A DNA stretch of 64,000 nucleotides, taken from contig NC_088314.1 in NCBI RefSeq assembly GCF_910592395.1, positions 19,550,070 to 19,614,069 on the forward strand, in the 5' to 3' direction. Source of the stretch: Lineus longissimus (taxonomy: Eukaryota; Nemertea; Pilidiophora; Heteronemertea; Lineidae). The notes below the pieces were generated by a model. It ran no database searches, was not told the origin of the DNA, and worked only from the letters and a program-made list of their open reading frames with translations. Of the stretch, positions 38,201-47,633 are shown in pieces. The position numbers and the translations under genes were made by a program. The number at the start of each line of letters is the position of its first letter. Position 1 is the stretch's first letter.

Positions 38201-41200
38201 TGTATCCTAATTAAGCCGCGGCATTTGTTTACACATCTTTTCAACTAATCACATAGGCCTATTGCATGTATTGTGTAAACGGACACTCATAAATCCACGC
38301 GGTTTTGTCAGTGTTGCAGCGAATATGCGTTAGTAGAGAAATAAGAAAAAATTAATTATTAATCAAAGGTGCTGATGGACAGAAATTATGGTGTTTTTTC
38401 ACACATTATGACATTTCGAGGAGATTTTGCAATACAAGGGGCACCTTTTACTAGAGAGATTATTCACGCTCTGAGTTCCAAAGTAGCTCACGTCATTCAA
38501 CGCAACATCACAAGCAAATACCGATTAGCCAACAGGTTTAAAGTTTCTACGCTAGATGTCGACACAGAGAAAACCAAGACCTGCAAGGCGGGAACTTCAA
38601 ATCCACCTCTCGTACGATTTGGCATAACCTCTCTAGGGCGGACACCTCTCTATTGCGGACACCTTGGCCCAGTCCCATGGGTGTCCGCAATAGCGAAGTT
38701 GTACTGTAAATTGTGAAATGTATTTCTATAAGGTTCTTCTTCTTCTTCTTCTTCAGCGTTCAACCTGCCTAAGTAAAAACTATAACCTCAGTCCTGTGGC
38801 GGAGATGAAGCGGCTTGTCGCCCGAAGGTCCGGCTGTGTTCCCCACAGCTTTTCTTCGACCTTCGTGTCTTTAGGCCAGAATCTATCTCGTAAATCCTGG
38901 TACAGGGGACAGTCCTGTAGGATGTGCGTTGGTGTTTGCACTGCTGTCTGGCATTGGATTTGAAACATATGAAACATTTGAAACATCTGGTAATTTCTAT
39001 AAGGTCACAATTAAAGCCTTTGCTCTGGTTGGTACTTACTTCGAACAGATTGACGCCAGGTGTGACTGGAGTCATAGGTGAAAAGGCGACTCTGCTGAAC
39101 CCATTGCGAAGCTTAGATTCATCAAGGCTCATTGATCGATTGATAATGGATGACGGCGTGTCGAGCGGAGGCGCGAAATCTGACGACGGGGTGGACGGAG
39201 TTGGAGGGAACGCGCCATCTTGCGACTCGCGCCACGCCAGGCGACGCTTCTTTAGCGGAGTTACAAAGTCTGAAAGTAAGATTTGATGCTCTGGTGAAAA
39301 CAACGCCATGACTGAGTGGCCCAAGCGATTCAAATTCAACAACGGCACCTGTCATCTCTGTGGTCGTGAGTTCGATTCTAGGATGCTGGTTGGCGCATTT
39401 ATTCATATGATAGAGGGCAACTCCAAAAGCATAGGTTTCCCCCTAGGCCTCTGGCTATCCCCAACTTTACTAACAAGTCGCCCAATATTGCTTACACTAC
39501 AGTACTCATAGAAATGTCCCAGTTGATGCTCAGCCCTCAACATCTATTTGGAGCCAGGATATAATTTCCTTGCAACCATTTTGCAAACACGTAAAGGAAA
39601 GCCATCGATGATCGACTTACCAATGACAGGCGACTGTGATGGACTCGGGATGGTGCAATTCGGGCTCAGACTTCCACCATTAGGAATCGAAGATGACGTA
39701 TCTGAATCCGTCTCAAACATGGCCTGCCGCAGCCAGCGTTTCTTCGCCGACCCCATACTCTGGCCCAGCGAGCTCGTCTTGGTGGTGACGGTCGCCGAGG
39801 CCACCGGGGTGGTGTTCGTACTGTTTCGTCGCATGTGACTGAGATTACTGTGAGGACTCGGTAAATACTTCACAAACATCGTCTCGTCTTTTGGCACTTC
39901 AAGATCTGTTTTTATGCTGAGAGGTTTGTTCACATCCTGGCCCTTCTCTGTCAGCCACTCGTTCATAAGATGCTGGAATAATAAGACATAGTTGTTATCC
40001 AGATGCAAAACTCAGCCCTGACAAGACACAATCGAAAACCATTATTTTCAAGCTTTAATCTAGAAAGAGGAAAGCTTACCTTTTTTGTCTTTGGGAACTT
40101 GAAAGCTTGGCCAAATGGGTTGATTGTTGGATCTGATGGCAGTGGGGTACATGGAGTACTGGTGATTGTTGAGTTACTCGACTCATCCGGTGAGACCACG
40201 TTCTCCGAGACGGAGGAACAGAGGCTGCTCACACGGCTTCGCCTGCGATGCAAAAGAACAGAAGATGTTTCAACACAATTGAGAAATATATCGCAGCAAT
40301 TCAAAACATCAGCAAACAAACCATTGTTGTCAATGAAATTTACTGAAGGAAATAACGCCTAGTTTGGCTAATGCAGATTGAGCAACCGTTCCTAAAACAT
40401 ACCGTCTGGCCGGCGTCAGGGTACTCTTCTTGCCCTTCTTCCCCTTGTGCTTCGGCTTCTCCAACCTGGGCCTCTCCACCTCCTCTTTGACCTTGACCTC
40501 TGGTGGAGGCGGTGGCGGCTCTTCAATCTTGACCTTGACCGGCGACTCCTTCACCTCTTCTCTCTCGACCTTCACCTTGACCTCCTCAGCGACTTTTTCC
40601 TTATGTTCCTTGCCGCTTTTCGGAGCGACCATCTTAACGTCTTCCTTGCAGTCATCATCATCAGAGTCGTCGCCCCTTTTGCCATCCTTCCTGACTTGTC
40701 CATGGTCGAGCCGAGCCAGGGCCTCTTTTCTTCGCTCTTCACGCTTCTCCAATTTCTCAAATGCTTTCATTATGGCTTCCATTTTACGCTCCTCTCGCGT
40801 CTGAAACAACGATTCGAATAACGTTAACATCTGTATTCCATAACAGATATATCTCTTCCGTTTGAGAAACATCAGTTACCTCACCAAACACAGCGAGGGT
40901 GCACCTAAAATGGAGGCCAAACCAAGATGTCTCAAAACTAGGCAGCATAATACATATCTTACCTTCTTCTTACTATCATGGCTGGTCCCCTCATCCTCAG
41001 ACGGATGGGCTTCATGATCAGCCTCGTGGTCACCCTCATGATCAACTTCAGCTTCAGGGGAGGCAGATGGACCATCCACCTCGATCTCAATGTTGGAATT
41101 CTCATCGTGATTCGGTGGTGGTGGGGCTGGCGGTGGTGGTGGTGGCTGCTGAGGAAAGAATTCATCTTTAGTAACTTGATGCCAAGTTTGGTGTTGGATA

Positions 41201-44200
41201 TTTCTGGCAGGATATGTTCCCAACAGAGACTACACATGCCAGACACGGCAAGCCATAACAACATATTTCAACAGACGCTTTTGAGGCTATGCCAAGTCAT
41301 TTGTGCAGTGGAGCCAAACCCATGTACACATGATGTAACGTCTTGCCTTTTTCTGGAGCAGTTGTGGACGAAATCATTTTTTTAATGGAATCAAACGGTG
41401 GGACAAGATGTCAAGATTCATTTGAGGTAGGTTTCGGTGAAAATGCAAGCGAAAATGTGAAAATGAGATATCACATGGAGCAAACTATTAAAACGAGGAA
41501 AAAAAATGTGAGCAGACGTACCTGTTTTGGTGTCGTTTGTGCTACTTCCTCTACAGTATTGATGTTATTTGTGTTGGTTGACTGCTGCAGCGGCGTCACT
41601 CTCTTCCTCTTCCCAAGATGTGCTGGACCCGCAGCACTGCTCTCTTCACTCGCGACATGGATGTTACTCTGACAAGATGCTTCACTGCGATCAGAAACAA
41701 TGTGGTCTAACGATTTGGATTTCTTTTTCTTCAATGGCCTGAAGATCAACAGGACAGTTTTAAAGAATTTCTCTTCCGAAAATTTGATCAAGTTCCTGGA
41801 GAATGACTCCTTTTATTATGATAAGACTCCTCATATTTTAGTGCAGCTCATCCAACATTATGGGTTAGGGTTTTGACCAAGCAGACTTTGAACCTTCCTT
41901 CACTTGGTTCAAGGCATTGGATCAAGGCACCCGCAATCATAGACCTTTTACCGTCATACTTACTTTACAATGACATTATTCAGTTTGTTGTTCTCTTTCT
42001 TAGACTCTAACTTCTTGAAGAATTTGTGAACAGGACAGTTGTTTCTTGAGCAAGCACACTCAACGTTGTAGTTACTGGAATCAAAAGAAGACAAAATGTA
42101 GGTACAAACTGACTTTTCCATTTCATGGAATAAATGTTGATGATGATGATTTCACAACCCACAGCATGGTAATAATGCGCACAATAAGCATGGTCATCTT
42201 TCAAAGAAAACATTTCCAACTTACCACTCCTGATAGTTGAAATCAAACGGAATGGTTATTTCAGCACCTTTGGTGATCTCCTTCAGCGAGAAGATGAGCA
42301 AATGGAGTTTGCCGTTCTCTAAAAAGTGGCGCACCTGAAAATGGTAAAATTAGGATGATTAAAGGCAAATTCACACATAGCAATTGGTGGAGGCACATTT
42401 CACTTGGTTCATTGTGTTTTTCATGACTCGACAAGGAGTCCAACCCAAATCCTGATGAGAACTCCTGTAGAAAGACAATCCTCACCAATCCCTACAACCT
42501 GGGTGTTGAAATTTCAAATTCTTTTTTCTCCATTTTCTTACCTCAGCATTAGGAGTACAGGATCTCCGCACAAACCGGGCTTCATTTCCAAATGTGCTGG
42601 CATCAACACAGATGTCGAGTCCATCCAATTTGCCGTAGAACAATACAAAAGGCATGCCCCTGCAAAAGAGAACACATCAGTCAAATCAACATTCTCAAGT
42701 TCAGTGACACTCTCTCATTAAACCAAATGAGTCACTGAGTCACTCAGTGGATTTAGGGCACCACCTTACAACCTAGAGCTGTATGTCACTTCGCTTGTAT
42801 CTGTTCCGAATTTTAAAACAGAGATAAGTGCACAAGGTATTATTGGGGAGCTGGGAGGACATAGACAAATCACTCACTTTTGCCAGAAAAACTTCTCCTT
42901 ATCGAACTGTTGTCTCAGCATGAACATGCCTCTGTATTCGACGACCGCTTGGTTGAGGGTCAAGTCTTCAGCCGCCTTCAGACCCTTCCTATAAATACTC
43001 GTTGCGGAGCGCACCTGTGTAACGTAACCAAGCCGAGACAGCAGCTGGTCTTTCTGCTGTCGGAATTCGACAGAATCAGGCTGGAAGAGAAATCAAGATC
43101 AAGATCAACGTAATGTTGGATTTGGACGCCATTTGAAGCCTTAATACAGCAGTCCTGATCTAGTCAACCAAGGTCATGCAGCATATTAATTTCCAGTCTA
43201 GATGAGCTTAGATTTTAAGTAACATTTGCTATTTGCCAAAAAGTCATTGGATGCAACACCAAGGACCACCAGGATCAAACGTCTTCAGTTCTTCTATTAC
43301 AAATCGGGCCAAGGACTTCCAGAATTCATCTCTCGACTTACATGTGTCCCATTGACCTTCCGACTGGCGATGACCTCCATGATGTCTGCCGTATACATGT
43401 TGGTCAACGCCTCCACATATTTACACGCGTCGGTGTCCATGCGGTCCCATGCCGGGTTGGCATCCTCATTGTGGTTCAAAGGTGTCGCCACCAGATTGGC
43501 AGACGGCTGATAATCATTCAAACGAGAAATCTGAAAATTTATCAAAATCAATTATTTTCAAAGGCTTCAGAAGGTGTTATAATACAATCAGATCTGAAGT
43601 GATCGCACTGTCAAGAGAGTGTCAAGAGTGGTGTGCAGTTGAGAACATCCATGTCTGAAAAATTTTCAGCACTAGATTCTTTTATAGTAGTAAATAAGGC
43701 CAAAAAGATGTGCCACTAACCTTCAGTTTCTTGGCTTTGAGTTTTGACCCCTTTAACTTCTTAATGTGCTGTTCGTTCTCTTTCTGCTTCTGGAAATATA
43801 AAACAATGTGAAAATTCGAGGAAATGTGTGGAAGAACCAGCTTAGGTGAAGACTTTGTTATAAACTCTTTTAACACCATAACACCTGAGCTTGTTTTCCC
43901 TCTTCCAACAGTGCTATGTGATGACGGAAACCTCCACCGAAGACGGAAGGAGGCCAATATGGCACCTAATTCCCCTCCTACGTAATCAAAGATGTAATGG
44001 CCATAGTGCCCCCCCTAGGTCGGAAGGAAATGATCCCATTCCTTAATACTCAGATACATACCTTTAACAATTTCTTCTTAACCTTCTCCAACTTATCCAA
44101 GCTGACGCCATTCTCATTCTTGAGTTTATTCTTCTTGAACTTCTTGTACTTCTTCTTCTTCTGTCCAAGTAATGGTTTGATGATGACCTGGGGGAGCTCA

Positions 44201-47200
44201 CTAACCGACTCCCCATCATCCTTTGGCAGCTTATCATTCTCCTTCTCCTTCCTCTTCTTACGGAACTTCTTGCCGTTTTTCTTGATGATGTTCAGACCAG
44301 AAGACGTGTCCAAGTATCGAGTCACGATCTCCGTCTCGCTACTGCTACTTGTGTCTGGGGGAAAAAACAATTGTAAGTTGCAATTTTAATTGACTGATTG
44401 ATTAATTTGAGACTATTTTGATAATAAGGGACTTCAATAGTTAACAGTCAGCGGTCCAATACAATACAGTACCTTTTGTTGGTGAAATTGACATGGGCTA
44501 TAAATCTATCGTGCACTGGATTGCTTACTAGCACTCCTTTGAAAAGAGGCAAATTCAATGTGAACTGCCCAGGGCCAGAACTACCCCAAGTTCTTTCCTG
44601 GCACCAGGATTAGTCATAGACTACAGGGGGTGCCCACCGCACTACAACACATGACACCTGAACCACACGTTTCTCAGGGTTTTTTTCTAGAAGTTTCCAG
44701 CTTTTCAGATATCCAGATCCTGCAATAACTTCTGTAACTTACCCGACAAGAATTCTCTTTTCCGTGACTGTATATCCCTAGCCTTGTCGGCATCCACGGG
44801 CCTGGGTTCACATCTTTCACAGTAGTACGTATCAGGGATGGCATTCCTATCAATGCCCATACAGTCAATATGTTGCCACACACTGAAACAAGAATTGAAA
44901 GAACTCTCTTTATTTTGTCCAAACTGTAAGATTTGGTCAGGGATCTAAGTTTTGGTTTCATTCGCCAAAAACCAGATTCGCCAAAAACCAGGTGCACCAC
45001 CCATAAAAGTACGCAAAACATAGATTTCTTGTCGCACAGGAAAATTGAGGTCCCATACCACGAAGGCCTGGACTCTGATTCTTGTTGATTGGTTGAAGCC
45101 TTCAGTTAAACTGTCAAGCAACGGTTATATACCAAGGCCAGAACTGGTTTGAAGTTCTACAATACCAGCGAACAGGGCAACGGGCAGAAAATCTGGAGAA
45201 AATAACATGTTTTTCAGTGAAAGTTGCGCCCTCTAGCTACGGCCCAGAATAAGAACTTTGACAACAGTGTTGTTTACCACTCACCTGCATTTATCACAAC
45301 AAATCATATAACCATCATCATGAGAATATTCACAGATACATCGCGTGACGCTATCGTCATCGGCGCTGATTTCCTCGATCGTGTGACTCACGGCCGGCTC
45401 AGACGGCTCGACAATATTCACCGAGTTCAGAACCTCATTTATCGTATCCGTTATCGACTCGAGCGCTTTCTCCTTCCCGACCTCAGGTTCGCCATCTTCC
45501 ACATCGAGCACGGATCCATTGATGTGGTTTAGAGTCGGCGTTGGCACACGTGCGACTGCTTGGGTTGGCGGTGGCGACTGTGGTGGGGTTGGTGGCGGAG
45601 GTGCGCCATAATTATGGTCCTGAAGAAAAAGAAGCAATCGATATGTTGACGATATGTTGACGATATGTTTGCGAAAATGTCTCCACAGGTGATAAGATAT
45701 CCACCACTGATTTTCAGCCTAACTGACTCTTCGACTTCTAGGTCATACTTACACTATCACTGTCAGTGTCACTGATTTCAGTATTACTGTCACTGATTTC
45801 AGTGTCGCTACTGACTTCAGTGTCACTACTGACTTCAGTGTCGCTACTGACTTCAGTGTCGCTACTGACTTCAGTGTCGCTACTGACTTCAGTGTCGCTA
45901 CTGACTTCAGTGTCACTACTGACTTCAGAAGTCCTACTACTAGTTTCACTGCTTTCCGAGTTACTTCCACAGACTTCATTGTTCCTTTGCCGAAAGTAAA
46001 CTGAGGAAGCCACTCTTATATTTTTGCCCATAATCTCACGATATCGAAGTCAGTTTCTGACTGTCGTAATGAAGGGTATCACACAGAAAAATCCATGTCA
46101 AAACTAAAATCCCACAGGCTGCATTAAAATGTACCCAGCGTCAAAAAGAACATTAGAAGAAACCAGCGCAGGGAAACGTTATGCACTGAATACAACCCAG
46201 TCAAGATCACCGATGCACTTGTTATCCAATGTACAAGATAATTAGCACCTGGAGAGGTGTCAGCGCTGTTACATGTAAGAGTTAATACAGTAATGGCATA
46301 CAACGTTACTTCATAGTGATAATGAGCTTGTCACTTCGATAGTGACAACTTTCTGTGCACAACTGGGAAAACGTTGTAATCCCCAAAATGAATTTTTTTC
46401 AGAAATTTCTGCAAATTGCAAATATAAGGCAGTTACAGTAAGACACTCTGCCCAAGAACATCAGAGGCAACAAGTCAAAGCATACGAGGGGAGGATACGC
46501 ATTTAGCAGGGGGGTCCCTGGCTGTACTAATGATAGAAAACCCATTTTCACAACAAAAACACCCATCCGAGTTGATATTGAAAACTGACGAGAGACACGC
46601 GATCGCCCATTTCAAAACCTTTTTTTACTCCTATTTTCTATTACATCATATGCCTTCAAAAATAACAGTCTTCCCACATACCCAATATTACATATATCAG
46701 ACTTTGTGTCATTTTCTTCGCGCCATAACTGGGCATATGCACTGACATGTTTACGCACCTGGTATGGTAGTCCATAGCAACCAGGGTAGGTCTGTTGAGG
46801 TTGATGAGAGCGGGTCTCCTCAGGTAGCACCTTGGGGGATTCAGGTTGATCCACACTGAAAAGATAAACAGAAAACAGAAAATAATTAATAACATCAACT
46901 TTTTCAAAGTCTAAGTCCTCCCCTCCAGTTCCACGGCTTTCCAAGTTCTCCTACTTTACTCTCCTGGCCAGGGCTTTCCTACTCCTACTGTACTCTAGTG
47001 CCAGGACTTTCCAATCTCAATCAAGTGCCAGGACTATATCTCTAAATCTGGAAAGAGTCCTGACTTTTGTCCTGGTTCAGTTGCCAATGCAAATTTATTC
47101 ACTTTGAGCAGTGAACGTGCAAGGTCACCCATGCTTCCATCTGTTGTAGGTTTGGGGAACTGAACACTTATGCAGTGCTTCCATCTGATTTCTCAGGCAA

Positions 47201-47633
47201 TAACTACATAATTACAATGGTGCCATCTGTTAAACAATTGAAGAACCAAATGGCTCACCATAACTTTCTATTCCTGTCGTAAACTTTTGATTGTAATGAT
47301 TCAGCTAGTCTACTCTCGCCTGCATTATGTCCTTATGAAACGTGGCAAAGTTACTAGCTCAAAAGTCAAAAGTCAAACAACTGCCGATAGCCGCTAGTGG
47401 CCCAGACTCTCAGCTATCAAGAGGCCCCTGGTTCAAAGCCAAGTCAGCCTAAGACTCTTTCTTGGCAAGTCTCTTTAGTATTTGTCCAACTTTGCTTATA
47501 ACTTTGGAATCGGTCAGAAATGCTCAGGCCTCAGGTTGTGGCCATCTGGAGAAGAAGACTGTACTTACACTGTTCCAGCAGGCATCGGGTGCGTGCTGAA
47601 CTTCTCAGAGCCAACATGGAGTATTATGCTCAT
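25708..47633 (-). CDS. KMT2E: KMT2E/SETD5 (MLL5-type) PHD and SET domain chromatin regulator, 23 coding exons
   Basis: Join (minus strand): 47633-47569, 46855-46759, 45619-45285, 44882-44743, 44354-44062, 43789-43721, 43530-43342, 43080-42878, 42659-42542, 42334-42225, 42074-41964, 41738-41522, 41148-40963, 40800-40403, 40242-40080, 39972-39621, 39269-39040, 37682-36117, 35827-35626, 31529-31404, 29061-28933, 26857-26576, 26282-25708. All junctions are GT/AG and all phases agree; total 6,156 nt, 2,051 residues. Domains: PHD 148-190, SET about 415-540, Cys-rich post-SET 540-555, [10 protein letters not shown] block at 712, KKRW(L) block, TPLKKRR block, VSLLEYRKR at 1615, Pro/Gln-rich tail. Human KMT2E (1,858 aa) and SETD5 (1,442 aa) share this order; this is probably the single pre-duplication orthologue, and its intact PHD is more KMT2E-like. 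Nuclear; the family reads H3K4me3 and regulates transcription, while its own methyltransferase activity is disputed. Two in-frame stops upstream of the ATG support the start. Confidence 0.93.
26576..26857 (-). CDS. KMT2E: KMT2E/SETD5 coding exon 22 (residues 1767-1861)
   Basis: 282 nt with acceptor tcctttccag. Encodes [20 protein letters not shown], a short predicted helical motif, then a Pro/Gln-rich stretch ending FNNFQ. The helical motif stands out from the disordered surroundings and may be a protein-binding segment. Confidence 0.82.
28933..29061 (-). CDS. KMT2E: KMT2E/SETD5 coding exon 21 (residues 1724-1767), polyproline/Ser
   Basis: 129 nt with acceptor cttctag and donor G|gtgagt. Encodes [18 protein letters not shown], then a Ser/Leu-rich segment ending PLTDG. 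Homology is weak here; the exon is supported by open frame, splice sites and matching phases. Confidence 0.78.
31404..31529 (-). CDS. KMT2E: KMT2E/SETD5 coding exon 20 (residues 1682-1724)
   Basis: 126 nt. Encodes [20 protein letters not shown], matching VQWTASTSVEQVRERS of KMT2E, then an acidic tail ([10 protein letters not shown]). The phase-1 entry joins to the previous exon as GAC. Confidence 0.93.
35361..35605 (+). mobile_element. Decayed LINE 3' remnant, same family as the 38.7 kb copy
   Basis: In + orientation the sequence reads [13 protein letters not shown], then (after a frameshift) [13 protein letters not shown], the same order of motifs as the 38.78 kb copy (QT-H-C, WPKD, KLWG). 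It then runs into cgaac..gatgaagaat, resembling the other copy's gaa-rich 3' end. Frame breaks and a premature TGA show age. It lies in an intron, antisense to the host gene. Confidence 0.65.
35626..35827 (-). CDS. KMT2E: KMT2E/SETD5 coding exon 19 (residues 1615-1682), VSLLEYRKR block
   Basis: 202 nt. Begins [13 protein letters not shown], a signature shared by KMT2E and SETD5, followed by a Ser/Thr/Pro-rich segment ending RSPFR. Ends in phase 1. Confidence 0.95.
36117..37682 (-). CDS. KMT2E: KMT2E/SETD5 coding exon 18 (residues 1093-1614), giant Ser/Thr/Asp-rich exon
   Basis: 1,566 nt without a stop, phase 0 at both ends, acceptor tttcag and donor AAG|gtaaga. Encodes 522 residues of low-complexity, Ser/Thr/Asp/Asn-rich and probably disordered sequence, ending SPIQQQKKK. 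The corresponding region of human KMT2E is shorter and dissimilar, but the end joins exactly to VSLLEYRKR, as in vertebrates ([13 protein letters not shown]). Confidence 0.92.
37901..38706. mobile_element. Pogo/Tigger-like TIR element, copy B, 806 bp
   Basis: Flanked by TA on both sides (37899-37900 and 38707-38708). Left end cagtagaacctccctcag + cggacacc; the right end read on the other strand is cagtacaacttcgctatt + gcggacacc. It is the longest copy in the window and has repeated gcggacacctct motifs near both ends. No transposase is recognisable inside, so it is probably non-autonomous. Confidence 0.8.
38735..38992 (-). mobile_element. 5'-truncated LINE insertion with 13 bp target-site duplication
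   Basis: The perfect repeat atttctataaggt lies at 38722-38734 and 38993-39005, on both sides of the insert. On the minus strand the insert encodes the last 57 codons of a LINE reverse-transcriptase ORF (38953-38780) with the typical order [16 protein letters not shown] - FWPKD - EKLWG - DLR - FI - TGL - stop. It ends in a (GAA)n tail at the 3' side (about 38755-38735). Tail plus duplication show that insertion was by target-primed reverse transcription. Only the 3' end was copied. Confidence 0.88.
38780..38953 (-). pseudogene. LINE reverse transcriptase C-terminal remnant
   Basis: 57 codons plus stop, in frame, carrying the conserved His/Cys and LWG motifs of the C-terminal region of non-LTR retrotransposon ORF2 proteins (Jockey/CR1/RTE-type layout; clade not resolved). 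The catalytic domain is absent, so it is inert. Confidence 0.82.
39040..39269 (-). CDS. KMT2E: KMT2E/SETD5 coding exon 17 (residues 1016-1092)
   Basis: 230 nt. Contains [12 protein letters not shown] and [15 protein letters not shown], matching TTPLKKRRFYQ and YSPVTPVTPGTPG of KMT2E. Confidence 0.93.
39621..39972 (-). CDS. KMT2E: KMT2E/SETD5 coding exon 16 (residues 899-1016)
   Basis: 352 nt. Begins [11 protein letters not shown] (vertebrate HLVNEWLSEKN) and contains [10 protein letters not shown] (vertebrate CKKRWLKQAL). Ser/Thr-rich between the two blocks. Confidence 0.93.
40080..40242 (-). CDS. KMT2E: KMT2E/SETD5 coding exon 15 (residues 844-898)
   Basis: 163 nt. Begins [11 protein letters not shown], comparable to RRRHRTVSMCS of KMT2E, and ends KFPKTKK, comparable to KYPKTKK at the same place. 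Confidence 0.9.
40403..40800 (-). CDS. KMT2E: KMT2E/SETD5 coding exon 14 (residues 712-844), [10 protein letters not shown] block
   Basis: 398 nt. Begins [20 protein letters not shown], nearly identical to [20 protein letters not shown] of KMT2E, followed by a long charged, probably helical region and ending TPARR. This is one of the most diagnostic blocks of the family. Confidence 0.95.
40963..41148 (-). CDS. KMT2E: KMT2E/SETD5 coding exon 13 (residues 650-711), polyproline then acidic
   Basis: 186 nt, phase 0. Encodes a proline run ([12 protein letters not shown]) and a His/Asp/Glu-rich stretch. The acceptor is a tandem ...ctcag|cag, so an alternative splice dropping one Gln is possible (NAGNAG). 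Confidence 0.82.
41522..41738 (-). CDS. KMT2E: KMT2E/SETD5 coding exon 12 (residues 577-649)
   Basis: 217 nt. Begins [13 protein letters not shown], a basic nuclear-localisation-like cluster, followed by a Ser/Thr-rich linker ending TTPKQ. Donor CAG|gtacgt, phase 0. Confidence 0.85.
41964..42074 (-). CDS. KMT2E: KMT2E/SETD5 coding exon 11 (residues 540-577), post-SET cysteines
   Basis: 111 nt. Encodes [18 protein letters not shown], equivalent to the Cys cluster that follows the SET domain in the vertebrate proteins. Ends in phase 2 within a Lys codon. Confidence 0.9.
42225..42334 (-). CDS. KMT2E: KMT2E/SETD5 coding exon 10 (residues 504-540), SET C-terminal part
   Basis: 110 nt. Encodes [16 protein letters not shown], then [14 protein letters not shown], matching EITIAFDFDYGN of KMT2E. 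Y537 is at the position of the conserved SET tyrosine. Confidence 0.95.
42542..42659 (-). CDS. KMT2E: KMT2E/SETD5 coding exon 9 (residues 464-503), SET core with RRSCTPN
   Basis: 118 nt. Encodes [19 protein letters not shown], then [16 protein letters not shown]. Active SET enzymes usually have NHSCxPN here. The RRSCTPN form (495-501) is characteristic of the KMT2E/SETD5 subfamily and is one reason its catalytic activity is doubted. Confidence 0.95.
42878..43080 (-). CDS. KMT2E: KMT2E/SETD5 coding exon 8 (residues 397-464), SET domain N-terminal part
   Basis: 203 nt. Contains [15 protein letters not shown], the counterpart of LIIEYRGKFMLREQF in KMT2E and SETD5, the first conserved SET strand region. 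Confidence 0.93.
43342..43530 (-). CDS. KMT2E: KMT2E/SETD5 coding exon 7 (residues 334-396), pre-SET helical region
   Basis: 189 nt, phase 0 at both ends. The segment [16 protein letters not shown] corresponds to the vertebrate region around MDRYEEANNNQYS just before the SET domain. Confidence 0.85.
43721..43789 (-). CDS. KMT2E: KMT2E/SETD5 coding exon 6 (residues 311-333)
   Basis: 69 nt microexon, phase 0 at both ends, encoding a 23-residue highly charged helix-like segment ([14 protein letters not shown]...). Because it is a multiple of three with phase-0 borders, it could be skipped without a frameshift. Confidence 0.8.
44062..44354 (-). CDS. KMT2E: KMT2E/SETD5 coding exon 5 (residues 213-310), lysine-rich linker
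   Basis: 293 nt. Begins [11 protein letters not shown], equivalent to the SDGDTSATESGDE segment after the vertebrate PHD, then becomes strongly Lys-rich ([12 protein letters not shown]), consistent with a nuclear localisation or nucleic-acid-contact region. Confidence 0.88.
44743..44882 (-). CDS. KMT2E: KMT2E/SETD5 coding exon 4 (residues 166-213), second half of PHD finger
   Basis: 140 nt. Encodes [12 protein letters not shown], then [11 protein letters not shown], supplying H170, C173, C187 and C190 to complete the C4HC3 finger. W168 matches the aromatic residue that contacts trimethyl-lysine in KMT2E. It is followed by a basic stretch (SRKREFLS). Confidence 0.95.
45285..45619 (-). CDS. 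KMT2E: KMT2E/SETD5 coding exon 3 (residues 55-166), first half of PHD finger
   Basis: 335 nt. Begins [13 protein letters not shown], then an acidic linker, then [20 protein letters not shown], nearly identical to the KMT2E PHD start. The first four zinc ligands are C148, C150, C162 and C165. The exon ends in phase 2 within the codon for S166. Confidence 0.95.
45637..45668. repeat. Short tandem repeat of a gatatgttgac unit
   Basis: Nearly three units of gatatgttgac sit just upstream (gene sense) of the PHD-finger exon acceptor. Confidence 0.6.
45755..45930 (-). repeat. 18 bp tandem repeat, open as (SSDTEV)n, in KMT2E/SETD5 intron 3
   Basis: Unit gacttcagtgtcgctact on the plus strand, about eight copies. 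On the minus strand it lies inside a 97-codon frame (46031-45738) reading SSDTEV repeats and ending at a strong donor-like AGT|gtaagt (phase 0). Because the unit is 18 bp, other frames are also open, including KSVATL on the minus strand and SLLTSV on the plus strand. I see no phase-0 acceptor of good quality, so it is annotated as a repeat and only a candidate alternative exon. Confidence 0.75.
46759..46855 (-). CDS. KMT2E: KMT2E/SETD5 coding exon 2 (residues 22-54)
   Basis: 97 nt with acceptor tttcag and donor CAG|gtgcgt. It encodes a short linker ending YGLPYQ, which joins in phase to [13 protein letters not shown] in the next exon and aligns with GLPYADHNYGA of vertebrate KMT2E. This alignment supports the exon despite its small size. 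Confidence 0.85.

Larger units (their letters stand above)
37683..39039 (-). other. Intron of KMT2E/SETD5 carrying two nested insertions
   Basis: The 1.36 kb intron holds a TIR element (37901-38706) and, 28 bp away, a 5'-truncated LINE copy (38735-38992). Together they make up most of the intron. Confidence 0.85.

Noticed and set aside
38369-38716. 115-codon frame inside the 806 bp TIR element, a possible transposase
   Set aside because: No DDE or DNA-binding motif is visible and the frame overruns the element's right terminal repeat.
47395-47460. Possible tRNA-like sequence with a ggttcaaagcc B-box-like motif
   Set aside because: No A box at the right distance and no cloverleaf could be drawn.
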